64,000 bases of DNA from contig NZ_JAQISN010000001.1 in the NCBI RefSeq assembly GCF_037450285.1, positions 186,001-250,000 of the forward strand. Reading direction: 5' to 3'. The notes beneath the pieces are model-generated. The model worked only from the letters and a program-made list of their open reading frames with translations. It was not told the origin of the DNA and made no database searches. Source of the DNA: Erwinia sp. SLM-02 (GTDB taxonomy: Bacteria; Pseudomonadota; Gammaproteobacteria; Enterobacterales; Enterobacteriaceae). A program made the translations under genes and the position numbers. Shown here one piece after another: positions 32,870 to 42,075 of this stretch (position 1 is the first letter of the stretch; each line of letters starts with the position of its first letter).

Positions 32870-33318
32870 CTGTCGCGGCGTACCACCTGCAGGGTAATGC
32901 CCTCAACGGCAATCACCACGATGTTGCAGCCCGCGGGCAGGTCTTCTGTTGACTGCACGCGCCAGTTGCCGTCGCCGATACGCACGTGGCCAAACCCGTT
33001 AACCAGCGGGGTGTCCAGCGTTAATCGACGACCGATAAGCTGCTGCCCGCGCTGATTGAGCGACGAAGGCGGCCGTTGACGTTCGCGGCGCTGCAGCCAG
33101 CGATGCCACCACAGTGCGGCAAGTACGGTGAGCACCGCAAAGCTGATGCCCTGCCACTCCCACGGCATCGGCACCAGCCAGACCAGCAGCGCCACCAGCA
33201 CGGCGGCGATACCGCTCCACAGCAGATATCCGCTGGTGCCCAGCATTTCAGCCGCCAGCAGCAGTCCGCCCAGCGTCAGCCACAGCCACCAGGGGTTGGC
33301 CAGCAGGTCAGCAATCAT
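32866..33318 (-). CDS. ybbJ: YbbJ, NfeD-like membrane protein
   Basis: 150 residues, three or four N-terminal transmembrane helices and a soluble OB-fold domain (about 85-150; GQQLIGRRLTLDTPLVNGFGHVRIGD). NfeD-like proteins partner SPFH-domain proteins. Its ATG overlaps the qmcA stop (TGATG), so the two are translationally coupled. Converges on cueR with a 4-bp overlap. Confidence 0.9.
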   Translation of the reverse strand: MIADLLANPWWLWLTLGGLLLAAEMLGTSGYLLWSGIAAVLVALLVWLVPMPWEWQGISFAVLTVLAALWWHRWLQRRERQRPPSSLNQRGQQLIGRRLTLDTPLVNGFGHVRIGDGNWRVQSTEDLPAGCNIVVIAVEGITLQVVRRDS

Positions 33319-34232
33319 CAGCGGTTCCGCTCCGTTTTACGATCGCCCAGCAGTTCGCTGATACCGGCAATTGAACCGAGCAGGCTGCTGGCATCCAGCG
33401 GCATCATCACCACTTTGCTGTTGTTGGCGGCCCCGATATTCTGCAGGGCATCGGTATATTTTTGCGCCACGAAGTAGTTAATCGCCTGAATGTCTCCGGC
33501 AGCAATGGCTTCAGAAACCATTTTGGTCGCCCGCGCCTCGGCTTCTGCGCCGCGTTCACGCGCTTCGGCGGCAAGGAAAGCGGACTGGCGTTCGCCTTCG
33601 GCCTTGAGGATCTGCGACTGCTTTTCCCCTTCCGCACGCAGAATCGCCGCCTGGCGCACCCCTTCAGCTTCCAGAATATCGGCGCGCTTGGTCCGTTCCG
33701 CCTTCATCTGGGCGTTCATTGAGGCAATCAGTTCCGCCGGGGGCCGCACGTCACGGATCTCAATGCGGGTGATTTTAACGCCCCACGGGTTGGTGGCTTC
33801 ATCAACAATGTGCAGCAGGCGGGTGTTGATGTTATCGCGCTGCGACAGCATCTCATCCAGCTCCATTGAGCCGAGCACGGTGCGCATATTGGTCATAGTG
33901 AGGTTGATGATCGCCAGCTCAAGGTTGCTGACTTCATAGGCCGCGCGTGCCGGATCGACCACCTGAATAAAGCAGACGGCATCGATCGTCACGCTGGCGT
34001 TATCCTTCGAGATAATCTCCTGAGAAGGAATATCCACCACCTGTTCCATCATATTAATTTTGCGGCCAACGCGATCCATAAAGGGCACGACCAGGTTTAA
34101 ACCCGGCTGGAGCGTGGTGGTATAGCGGCCAAAGCGTTCAACGGTCCACTGATATCCCTGCGGGACAATTTTGATGCCGGACCAGACGATAATCAGAGCC
34201 AGAATGATAATGACGGGAATAACAGCAAGCAT
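33318..34232 (-). CDS. qmcA: QmcA, SPFH/Band 7 membrane protein
   Basis: 304 residues (E. coli 305). One N-terminal transmembrane segment (VIPVIIILALIIVWSG), SPFH domain (about 20-200; IVPQGYQWTVERFGRYTTTLQPGLN) and a long Ala/Glu/Arg-rich helix (about 200-260). Associates with FtsH/HflKC-type membrane microdomains in E. coli. In E. coli fetAB follow in this region; here the allantoate locus follows. Confidence 0.93.
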   Translation of the reverse strand: MLAVIPVIIILALIIVWSGIKIVPQGYQWTVERFGRYTTTLQPGLNLVVPFMDRVGRKINMMEQVVDIPSQEIISKDNASVTIDAVCFIQVVDPARAAYEVSNLELAIINLTMTNMRTVLGSMELDEMLSQRDNINTRLLHIVDEATNPWGVKITRIEIRDVRPPAELIASMNAQMKAERTKRADILEAEGVRQAAILRAEGEKQSQILKAEGERQSAFLAAEARERGAEAEARATKMVSEAIAAGDIQAINYFVAQKYTDALQNIGAANNSKVVMMPLDASSLLGSIAGISELLGDRKTERNR

Positions 34233-34363
34233 TAATAACCTCCGGATTGTTATTATCGGGGCCGGTTAGCTTGTGCCCCGCAGCGAACAGTTTGCGGGAT
34301 TTACGCCCGTTAGCATAGCCGCACCGCTATTTTTTTGCCCCGGTGGCGCTCATCTGTGCGGCA

Positions 34364-35284
34364 TCACGCAGGGAGGTCGATATTTTGCAGAAAATCGCGC
34401 ACGGGCCCGGCCTGCTGCTGGAATAGCGAAACGATCTCCTCCACGGCTTTACCCGATTCATTCTGCCAGGCCAGAGAGAGCGGCGAGGGCTGGCGCTGAT
34501 TGGCGACCTCACAGCTCACCAGCTGGCCATTATTGATATAGCGCTGGCAAAGCTCAGCAGGCAAAAAGCCGACGCCCAGGCCCTGAAGATGGCACTCCAG
34601 CTTGCTGCTCAGGTCGGGCACGATAATCTCTTTTTGACCCGGCAGCAGCCAGGCAACGCGCTTGGTGAGATTACGTGAGGTATCTTCGATATTGATCGCC
34701 GGCCAGGCGCGCAGCTTGTCCTCATGCAGCGGGCCTTCACTGCTGGCGAGCGGGTGATGAGCGGCCACCACAAACAGCCAGCTAACGCCGCCCAGCTCCA
34801 GCATGCTGACGTTATTAGCCAGCGCTTCCGAACCCGTCACGCCTATCGCCAGCTGAAAATCATCGTGCAGCAGGGAATCCCAGACGCCCATATAGACCTG
34901 GCGTGAGATAAGAAACTGGGTCAGCGGAAATTTCTGATGCAGGTGCGCCAGCAGTTTTGCGACGGCCTGTGGCGAATAGAGCAGGTTATTAATCACGATA
35001 TTCACCTGGCGCTCAACGCCGTTATTGATCTGCTGCAGCTCCCCCGGCATCGCATCCAGCCACGCCAGCCACTGGCGGCAGCGTTCCAGCAGATGATCGC
35101 CCGCGGGGGTCAGCTGAACGATACGGGTGGTGCGCATAAACAGCTGGGTGCCGACATCCTCCTCCAGCATTTTTATCCGGTAGCTGATCGCCGCAGGGGT
35201 TTTGAACAGCGCTTCGGCCGTTTTAGAAAAGCTGTGGCTTTCCGCCACGTGGATAAAGGTACGGATAGTTTCCTGGTCAAGCAC
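34364..35284 (-). CDS. allS: AllS-like LysR activator of the allantoate genes
   Basis: 306 residues (E. coli AllS 308) with strong similarity along the whole length, e.g. NNGVERQVNIVINNLLYSPQA, SRQVYMGVWDSLL, LTKRVAWLLPGQKEIIVPD. HTH at about 3-60. In E. coli AllS activates the allDCE operon in the presence of allantoin under anaerobic conditions. It lies beside allE on the same strand. Confidence 0.9.
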   Translation of the reverse strand: MLDQETIRTFIHVAESHSFSKTAEALFKTPAAISYRIKMLEEDVGTQLFMRTTRIVQLTPAGDHLLERCRQWLAWLDAMPGELQQINNGVERQVNIVINNLLYSPQAVAKLLAHLHQKFPLTQFLISRQVYMGVWDSLLHDDFQLAIGVTGSEALANNVSMLELGGVSWLFVVAAHHPLASSEGPLHEDKLRAWPAINIEDTSRNLTKRVAWLLPGQKEIIVPDLSSKLECHLQGLGVGFLPAELCQRYINNGQLVSCEVANQRQPSPLSLAWQNESGKAVEEIVSLFQQQAGPVRDFLQNIDLPA

Positions 35285-35427
35285 AGAGAATAGGCTCCTG
35301 ATAAACGCGTCCCATCACCGGACGGTAAACGCTAAGCCTAACAGGATAACAGCTGGGGAATGATGATGCAGAGCCAGAAAAGAGTTGATGAATGTTGCAG
35401 AAAGTTGAAAGGCGCGAGCGGGTACAA

Positions 35428-35455
35428 CAGGCCACACGGTAAACCGCGTGGCCTG
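35428..35455 (-). terminator. Hairpin after allE
   Basis: CAGGCCAC / GTGGCCTG arms with an inner CGGT/ACCG pairing. It starts 12 bp after the allE stop on the minus strand and is followed by TTGT only, so terminator function is possible but weak. Confidence 0.5.
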
Positions 35456-35466
35456 CCGGCTTTACA

Positions 35467-36252
35467 TCAGCAGTCTACATCGCGGTTACAGTCTTTGGAG
35501 TAGATGTAGCTGAACTCCTCTTTACCGACAGCGTAGCCGGCCTGTGGAACATAGGCGCCCATAAAGATGTAGTCGCCTTTTTTCACCGGGATCCATTCGT
35601 TATCCAGGTTATACACGCCCGCGCCGGTCAGCACGTAGGCGCCGTGCTCCTGGACGTGGGTTTCCACATAGCCGTGGCTGGCGCCGGGCTTGAAGGAGAG
35701 GATATGCATATTCATATCGAAGCCCAGCTCTTTCGGCAGCAGATCCTGCAGGGTGACATCACTCATGCCTTCGTAGTGAATTTTCTCCAGGTTTTTCACG
35801 TTATCGCTAACCACGTGCGCCTCGTAGCCTTTGATGCGCTGATAGGTCCGCTTGTAGAGGAACAGCTGGCTGGGCTGGCCGTCGTTGGTGTTTTCCAGGC
35901 GCAGGGTCACGCCCGCCGGGCAGAACAGATAGCCGCCGCTGGTCAGCGGGTAGGCGGTGCTGTCGGCGGAGGCAGTGATCTTGCCGTCAATCACATAGAC
36001 GAAGGTTTCAACGTTTTCCCCACCGAATCCCTGCTGGTTACGCCCGCCGTCATGCAGGGTGACCAGATAATCCACGAACGTTGCGCCCAGCTTTGGCGTG
36101 GCCAGAATGGTGACGTCGCAGTTTTCAAAGCCGGGAATAACGTTTCTGACCAACCCTTCCGGTGGGATTAGCGCATAGTTTTTACGTTTAATAATGGAGC
36201 GCGATGCCAGAAGGTCTTTTGGATAGCCGATCTGATTCGTAAAGTATCCCAT
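35467..36252 (-). CDS. allE: (S)-ureidoglycine aminohydrolase
   Basis: Converts ureidoglycine, made by AllC, to ureidoglycolate and ammonia. 261 residues, as in E. coli. Bicupin with the metal-site stretch ETHVQEHGAYVLTG and the ending YIYSKDCNRDVDC. Start at 36252 (MGYFTNQIGY) has AAGGAG seven bases upstream; the ATG at 36258 is too close to it. Follows the MFS gene in an operon with allC. Confidence 0.95.
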   Translation of the reverse strand: MGYFTNQIGYPKDLLASRSIIKRKNYALIPPEGLVRNVIPGFENCDVTILATPKLGATFVDYLVTLHDGGRNQQGFGGENVETFVYVIDGKITASADSTAYPLTSGGYLFCPAGVTLRLENTNDGQPSQLFLYKRTYQRIKGYEAHVVSDNVKNLEKIHYEGMSDVTLQDLLPKELGFDMNMHILSFKPGASHGYVETHVQEHGAYVLTGAGVYNLDNEWIPVKKGDYIFMGAYVPQAGYAVGKEEFSYIYSKDCNRDVDC

Positions 36253-36304
36253 AATCATTCTCCTTAAATATTTAGCGGCCACAGACCCGTGGCCGGATAC
36301 AACG

Positions 36305-37582
36305 TTATGCCTGTGCGGCAGTCTGACGTTTACTTTTCTGCTTCATCAGTACGTTAACGATGAAGAAGATCAGCGTGCCCACGACCAGAATGCCGGCTGA
36401 AATATAGAAGCCCATCACCTTGGAACCGGTGTTGTCGGAGATAACCCCGGTCAGGAAGGGGGCGATCACCGAAGAGGACATACCGAAGAAGTTAAAGACG
36501 CCAAAGCTGGTGCCGTAACCTTTCTTCGGTGCGTTATCGGCAACGAATGAAATCATGATCGGGTCAACGGCCAGCTTGCCCAGCAGTCCGTACAGGATCA
36601 GGCTGATCAGCAGCGTGGTGGAGTCCGGCGAGATCACCGTGCAGACCAGCATCACCGCCGCGCACAGCTCCAGGAAGATAATCAGCTGGACTTTCTTATT
36701 GCGGAAACGGTCCGACATGCGGCTGAAGAACAGCGCACCCGGTACGGAGGCAAAAGCCACCAGCGCGGAGGAGAAACCAATCGCCACGCCTTCGAATCCG
36801 CGCTCCTGCTGCAGGAACGACGGCAGCCAGGTCACGATCATGTAGTAGCCGTAGCAGGTGGCGAAATACATCACGTAGGCCGAGATCATCCGCATGCTGA
36901 ACAGCCCGCTGGCTTCGTTCGTTTCTTCCGGTGCGGCGGCGGCGGTGTTGGCAGGCTGGCTGGCGAGGTGGCTGCTGTAAGAACCACCTTTAATCACCAC
37001 GGCGAAGACGAGGGTCATAATCACCAGCAGGGCGGTGATCATAAATATCGTCAGCTGCCAGTCCATGCCCATGCTTTTCACCAGCAGGCTGGAGGCAATC
37101 AGGCCGATCGCCATCCCCAGCGCGGAACCGCTGTTGATGATCGCCGTCGCCAGGCCGCGGCGTTCCAGCGGGATGTTCTCGGAGGACAGTGAATAAGCCG
37201 AGCCGTAGTAAGAGCCGCAGCCCATACCGGCCAGCAGGCTACCGACGTAAACCATGGTCAGGCTGGTGGCGTTACCGATCAGCAGCGTGGCGACGATAAA
37301 CAGGCAGAAGCCGGGTATCAGCACCACTTTTTTGCCAAACTTATCAACCAGAATCCCCGACGGGATCTGCATACCGGTGTAGGCGAAGAAGTAGAAACTG
37401 GCGATCAGTCCCATTTCTGCGTTTGAATGTGCGCCGATTGTGGCCTGAATTTCAGGGAAAATCGGCGTCAGGATGGTGCGGTAAATCCAGATCACCGCCC
37501 AGCCAAGGCAGAGGACGACGACGATCTTTTTCCAGTAGAGCGGATCGGATGCGTTGCCGGATGCCACTTTGCTATTGCTCAC
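36305..37582 (-). CDS. MFS transporter in the allantoate operon (allC-side)
   Basis: 425 residues, 12 predicted helices, MFS signatures GILVDKFGKKVVLIPG and SRMSDRFRNKKVQLI. It sits between allE and allC and overlaps the allC stop by 4 bp, so it is co-transcribed. Its substrate is probably allantoate, allantoin or a ureido intermediate; this is inference from position. E. coli has AllW of a different family at its all locus. Confidence 0.85.
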   Translation of the reverse strand: MSNSKVASGNASDPLYWKKIVVVLCLGWAVIWIYRTILTPIFPEIQATIGAHSNAEMGLIASFYFFAYTGMQIPSGILVDKFGKKVVLIPGFCLFIVATLLIGNATSLTMVYVGSLLAGMGCGSYYGSAYSLSSENIPLERRGLATAIINSGSALGMAIGLIASSLLVKSMGMDWQLTIFMITALLVIMTLVFAVVIKGGSYSSHLASQPANTAAAAPEETNEASGLFSMRMISAYVMYFATCYGYYMIVTWLPSFLQQERGFEGVAIGFSSALVAFASVPGALFFSRMSDRFRNKKVQLIIFLELCAAVMLVCTVISPDSTTLLISLILYGLLGKLAVDPIMISFVADNAPKKGYGTSFGVFNFFGMSSSVIAPFLTGVISDNTGSKVMGFYISAGILVVGTLIFFIVNVLMKQKSKRQTAAQA

Positions 37583-38826
37583 AGGCTGCCTCCCTCTTCG
37601 GTCCAGGCGAGTTGATAAAGCGTATGGGCGAGGACTTTCACCCCTTCCGCCAGGTCATCGAGATGGGTTTTTTCCGCCGGGTTATGGCTGATGCCGTCAA
37701 TGCTGGGCACAAAGATCATCACCGTTGGCACGCGCGGAGAGAAAATCTGCGAATCATGCCCTGCGCCGCTGTGGATCAGGCGGTAGTTGACCTTGTTCTT
37801 CTCGCACAGATGGCTGACGCACTCGACCAGCAGCTTATCCATCGGGATCGGGGTTTCATCCATCCAGCGGTCGATCTCAATTTCAATGCCCATTTCATCG
37901 CAGATGCGGCGCATATCTGCTTCAATTTCTTCCGTAAAGCGCACCAGGGTATCCGCGTCGGTATGGCGGCAGTCCATCGTAAAGTGGGTAAAGCCGGGAA
38001 CCACGTTAACGGTGTTCGGTTTCGGCTCAACCTTGCCGAAGGTCAGCACCAGCGGATCGCCCTCTGCATGCGCTTTAGCGATGGATTCGGTACAGATGCG
38101 GCTGAAGGCGTAGACCGTATCGCGGCGATAGCCCATTGGCGTCGTGCCCGCATGGTTGGATTCACCCTTCAGGCGGATATCGTAACGGCGCTGGCCGACG
38201 ATGCTGGTGACCACGCCGATGGTTTTCCCTTCGGTTTCCAGCACTTTGCCCTGCTCGATGTGGATTTCAACGAAGGCGGCGATGTCGTTGCGCAGCGGAC
38301 AATCTTCCGCGCGGAAGTCAAAGCCCGCCTGGCGCATGGCGTCAACAAAGTTCACGCCTTTGGCATCGCTGATATTTTCCACATCCTGACGGCGCGCCAG
38401 GCCGAAGATATTTTTGCTGCCCCAGAAGACGTAAGGGAAGCGGCTGCCTTCCTCTTCGGCCATGGCAATCACCTCCAGCGAACGCAGCGGCGGGCCGTAG
38501 GTGTTCTTCAGGTAGTTCGCCGCCAGGAAAGAGGCTTCAATACCGAACTGGCCGTCGAGGTTGCCGCCGTTGACCACGGTATCAATATGGGAGCCGGTCA
38601 TAATGGTCTGCCCGGGATATTTCGACCCGGTCAGGCGGGCAAAGAGGTTTCCTGTTGCATCATGTGAAGCGGTAAATCCGGCGGTTTCGAAGATATTCTT
38701 GAGCGTTTTTTGCGCCTCAACCCACTCTTTGGTGTACAGCAGACGCGTCATGCCGCCGGTAGGATCGGCACCAATTTTTGACAATTTGCCGGAGATATCG
38801 GTTATTTCTTGTCGGAAATCTTTCAT
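37579..38826 (-). CDS. allC: Allantoate amidohydrolase
   Basis: M20-family metal-dependent hydrolase: allantoate to ureidoglycine, CO2 and ammonia. 415 residues (E. coli 411). Metal and substrate marks: SGSHIDTVVNGGNLDGQFG-type region (TGSHIDTV), AEEEGSRFPY, ESNHAGTTPMGYRRD, HSGAGHDSQIFSPRVP. Overlaps the downstream MFS gene by ATGA-type coupling. Confidence 0.95.
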   Translation of the reverse strand: MKDFRQEITDISGKLSKIGADPTGGMTRLLYTKEWVEAQKTLKNIFETAGFTASHDATGNLFARLTGSKYPGQTIMTGSHIDTVVNGGNLDGQFGIEASFLAANYLKNTYGPPLRSLEVIAMAEEEGSRFPYVFWGSKNIFGLARRQDVENISDAKGVNFVDAMRQAGFDFRAEDCPLRNDIAAFVEIHIEQGKVLETEGKTIGVVTSIVGQRRYDIRLKGESNHAGTTPMGYRRDTVYAFSRICTESIAKAHAEGDPLVLTFGKVEPKPNTVNVVPGFTHFTMDCRHTDADTLVRFTEEIEADMRRICDEMGIEIEIDRWMDETPIPMDKLLVECVSHLCEKNKVNYRLIHSGAGHDSQIFSPRVPTVMIFVPSIDGISHNPAEKTHLDDLAEGVKVLAHTLYQLAWTEEGGSL

Positions 38827-38983
38827 ATTTAACTTCCCGCTTGCAATCCCTGAGTAAAGTAAAGGGCGTTAAACGTACATTTAATCAGCAGCCCTGCTTT
38901 GCCCGGATTATTTATAAGGAGACTCAACGTAGGTGATGTTTATTTAAACGAAAACATCACCGTAACGGTAATAACCAGCGCGT

Positions 38984-40033
38984 TTAGCTGGCAAAGGGAT
39001 CTTTGTGATCGTACGATTTTTGATAAATATCATCTGAAACCAGGTACTGATATATTTCATCAACGATATCGATGCCGTCACGATCGCTTTCAATTTCGCG
39101 AAGATGGCTACCCTGACCGGGATAAAGGACTTTTTCCACGCCCGGTGCCGGTTTCACTTCGTTCAGCTCTTTCATCACCTGGCTGATATTTTTACGGAAG
39201 CTGCTTTCATTGGTGAAATAGGCCGGATTCAGCACGATATGCAGCTGCCCCAGTTCGCGGCCCGCGCTGAGATCGTGGTACATCGAACTGACGTGTTTGC
39301 CGAACGGCAGGCCCAGCAGAATGCCGGAGAGAATATCGACCATCATCATCAGACCGTAGCCTTTCGGGCCGGCGATCGGCAGCAGGCCGCTGACGGCGAA
39401 AGGATCGGTGGTGTGCTGGCCTTCAGCATCGACGGCCCAGGTATCCGGGATTGGCACGTTGCGTGAACGGGCATCCAGCACTTTGCCCCACGCCTGCACG
39501 GTGGTGGCCATATCAAAGGTAATGTTCTCGTCGCCTTCCGCCGGCGCAGAGAAGGCAATCGGGTTGGTGCCGTAGTAGACGTCCGCGCCGCCGTAAGGAA
39601 CGACCATAGGGTCGGACTGGCAGACTGAAATCCCAATCATCCCGGCTTTTGACGCCTGCTGCACAAAGTAGGAGAGTGCGCCGCTGTGGCCGATGCGGCG
39701 CACGCCGACCACCGCCACACCGTTTTCTTTCGCCATTTCGATGGCGCGATCCATGGCCAGCTTCGAGGCAACGTGCCCGGCACCGTTATCGCCGTCAAAA
39801 ATGGCGCTGCATGGCCCGGTCTTTTCAAAGGTGAAATGAGGCTGGTTGTTGGTGCCTCCCTTGCTGATGCGCTCTGAGTAGTATTCAACCCTCACCGCTC
39901 CGTGAGAGTGGATGCCGCGTGCATCAGCGTGTACCAGAACATCCGCGACGATACCGGCATGTTCCTGGCTTAATCCGGCAGAATGTATTTTATTCCGAAT
40001 AAGTTGATATAATTCCTGCTTAGAGACTTTCAT
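38984..40033 (-). CDS. allD: Ureidoglycolate dehydrogenase
   Basis: NAD-dependent oxidation of ureidoglycolate to oxalurate. 349 residues of the malate/lactate dehydrogenase-2 family. HADARGIHSHG near the N-terminus carries the catalytic His; PIAGPKGYGLMMMVDILSGILLG lies in the middle. First gene of the minus-strand all operon, divergent from fdrA over a 365-bp control region. 157 bp separate it from allC. Confidence 0.95.
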   Translation of the reverse strand: MKVSKQELYQLIRNKIHSAGLSQEHAGIVADVLVHADARGIHSHGAVRVEYYSERISKGGTNNQPHFTFEKTGPCSAIFDGDNGAGHVASKLAMDRAIEMAKENGVAVVGVRRIGHSGALSYFVQQASKAGMIGISVCQSDPMVVPYGGADVYYGTNPIAFSAPAEGDENITFDMATTVQAWGKVLDARSRNVPIPDTWAVDAEGQHTTDPFAVSGLLPIAGPKGYGLMMMVDILSGILLGLPFGKHVSSMYHDLSAGRELGQLHIVLNPAYFTNESSFRKNISQVMKELNEVKPAPGVEKVLYPGQGSHLREIESDRDGIDIVDEIYQYLVSDDIYQKSYDHKDPFAS

Positions 40034-40136
40034 AAATAGTCCTTTGGTTACTACGGTTTAATTAATCCACCTCTGATGCCTAATGTATAAAGCTGGAAGC
40101 GAAATAATGTGATCCAGCCGGGCATTATTCCATTGG

Positions 40137-40153
40137 TTCAAATTTTCTTTGAA
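40137..40153. promoter_or_regulatory. Inverted repeat, possible AllS site
   Basis: TTCAAA-TTTTC-TTTGAA, perfect 6-bp arms, about 105 bp upstream of allD. Its size and symmetry fit a LysR-type operator; the protein that binds is inferred. Confidence 0.4.
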
Positions 40154-40167
40154 TGTTCATGCCATTG

Positions 40168-40182
40168 TTAGAATATTTCTAA
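40168..40182. promoter_or_regulatory. Palindrome, possible AllS site
   Basis: TTAGAA-TAT-TTCTAA, perfect 15-bp palindrome 15 bp beyond the first inverted repeat. The pair could form recognition and activation sites of a LysR regulator. Confidence 0.4.
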
Positions 40183-40255
40183 TAAACAAACCCTTCTTTT
40201 TTCAGTGATTTGATTAATCATGCATCCATTTAACGATTTTTTCTAACAATCGATA

Positions 40256-40277
40256 AAGTGTGATAACTCTCACCTTT
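40256..40277. promoter_or_regulatory. CRP-like binding site
   Basis: TGTGA-TAACTC-TCACC matches the CRP consensus TGTGA-N6-TCACA at nine of ten core bases. It lies about 125 bp before fdrA and 225 bp before allD. Confidence 0.5.
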
Positions 40278-40398
40278 ATGAAGTCGTTTTATTTGTAATT
40301 TTCTGCTCAGTAATAATGGCTCAGAAATATACAGGATATGAAAATATTCAGTTGCCGTTAATGATTGTGATGTTCACAAGCTGTTTAAGGATATTACT

Positions 40399-42066
40399 AT
40401 GGTCCATGCGTTTATTAAGAAAGGGAGTTTTCAGGATTCCGTCAGCCTGATGCTAATTTCCCGTAAGCTCAGCGAATCCCCACGGGTTGATGAAATATCG
40501 GTGATGATGGGGACGCCCGCCAACAAATCCCTGCTGGAAGCCACCGGTTTCTGGCATCCGCAGTTTAATGAAGCCACGCCGAACGACATTTGCGTCGCGA
40601 TTAAAGCGGGATCCGACGACGAAACCATCACCGCGGAAATTGTGGAAGAGCTGGAAGCCGCCCTGAAGGCGATTGCTCAGGGCCAGCAGGGCGGTAAACG
40701 CCTGCTCAAGGCCCGCAGCTGGCGCACCGCGCGGCAAAAGCTGCCCGATGCTAACCTGGTGCTGATCTCAATTGCCGGGGAATATGCCGGACAGCTGGCC
40801 GATCAGGCGCTGGATGACGGCTGCAACGTGATGATGTTTTCCGACAACGTCAGCGTGGAGCAGGAACGCGCACTGAAAACCAAAGCCAGCGAGAAAGGGC
40901 TGATCGTGATGGGGCCGGACTGCGGCACCGCCAATATCGCCGGTGCGCCGCTGGCGTTTGCCAACGTCGCGCCGAAAGGCTGCATCGGGATTATTGGCGC
41001 ATCGGGCACCGGTATCCAGGAACTGACATCACAAATCACCCTCGCGGGGCAGGGCGTGTCTCATGCTATCGGCCTCGGCGGCCGTGACTTAACTGCCGAC
41101 GTGGGCGGCATTAGCGCCCTCAGCGCATTACGCATGCTGGCCGCCGATCCGCAAAGCAAGGTGCTGGCTTTCGTTTCCAAGCCCCCGGCGGACGCGGTGC
41201 GTGCGCGGGTGATTGCCGAAATGAAAACCCTTGGTAAGCCGGTCGTGGCGCTGTTCCTCGGGGCGAAAGCCGCACAGAAACAGGATGGCAATATTACCTT
41301 CGCCGCCACGCTGGACGAGGCCGCGCGCCTGGCCGCGATGCTGGGACACGTGCAGCAGATGGCCGAACAGCAGCCTGCGGTTTGCGGCGGCAAGATTTCC
41401 GGCCTGTACGCGGGCGGAACGCTGGCGGCAGAGTGCGCGATGCTGCTGGCCGAGCGTCTGGGCGTTGAAGCCGACAGCAGCCACCATCAGGGTTCGATGC
41501 TGAACGCCGATGGTCATCGCATCATTGATATGGGCGACGACTTCTACACCCAGGGCAAACCGCACCCGATGATCGATCCCTCAACCCGCAATCAGGAAAT
41601 CGCCCGGCTGAGTCAGCAGACGCAGGTCGGCGTGCTGCTGCTGGACGTGGTGATCGGCTACGGCGCCCAGCAGGACCCGGCCGGATCGATGGCGGCGGAG
41701 GTTAAGCGCCTGCGCGAAAAACGCGGATCCGCCCATCCGCTGGCGGTGATCGCCACCGTGACCGGCACCGAGCAGGATCCGCAGCAGCGCTCCGCGCAGA
41801 TTGCCACGCTGAATGAAGCGGGCATCGCGGTGATGAATTCGCTGCCGGAAGCGGTCGAGCTGGCCGGCTATCTGATCGCTCCGCAGCCTGCTCCATCATC
41901 CGAACCGGTTCCGGCGCTGCTGAAGGGGGTTTCCGTGATCAATGCGGGCCTGCGCAGCTTTGCCGAAGACCTGCAGACTAACGAAATTTCAGTGGTTCAC
42001 TACCAGTGGGCTCCGGTTGCCGGCGGCAACCAACGTTTAGCTAACATACTGAAAAAATTAAAGTAA
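40399..42066 (+). CDS. fdrA: FdrA (AllF), oxamate carbamoyltransferase subunit
   Basis: 555 residues, succinyl-CoA-synthetase-like fold (MGPDCGTANIAGAPLAFANVAPKGCIGIIGASGTG at about 170-205; YAGGTLAAECAML at about 336-348). FdrA, YlbE and YlbF act together to split oxalurate into oxamate and carbamoyl phosphate. SD AAGGA. First gene of the plus-strand half of the locus. Confidence 0.93.
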   Translation: MVHAFIKKGSFQDSVSLMLISRKLSESPRVDEISVMMGTPANKSLLEATGFWHPQFNEATPNDICVAIKAGSDDETITAEIVEELEAALKAIAQGQQGGKRLLKARSWRTARQKLPDANLVLISIAGEYAGQLADQALDDGCNVMMFSDNVSVEQERALKTKASEKGLIVMGPDCGTANIAGAPLAFANVAPKGCIGIIGASGTGIQELTSQITLAGQGVSHAIGLGGRDLTADVGGISALSALRMLAADPQSKVLAFVSKPPADAVRARVIAEMKTLGKPVVALFLGAKAAQKQDGNITFAATLDEAARLAAMLGHVQQMAEQQPAVCGGKISGLYAGGTLAAECAMLLAERLGVEADSSHHQGSMLNADGHRIIDMGDDFYTQGKPHPMIDPSTRNQEIARLSQQTQVGVLLLDVVIGYGAQQDPAGSMAAEVKRLREKRGSAHPLAVIATVTGTEQDPQQRSAQIATLNEAGIAVMNSLPEAVELAGYLIAPQPAPSSEPVPALLKGVSVINAGLRSFAEDLQTNEISVVHYQWAPVAGGNQRLANILKKLK

Positions 42067-42075
42067 GGGATTGAT

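Larger units (their letters stand above)
40034..40398. other. Divergent control region between allD and fdrA
   Basis: AT-rich, no gene. It carries two palindromes and a CRP-like box (listed separately) and should hold the promoters of both halves of the allantoate locus. AllS very likely binds here. Confidence 0.7.

Noticed and set aside
40366..40378. TGTGA-TGT-TCACA before fdrA as a CRP site
   Set aside because: The half-sites are 3 bp apart rather than the 6 bp CRP needs; it also sits at the fdrA leader.
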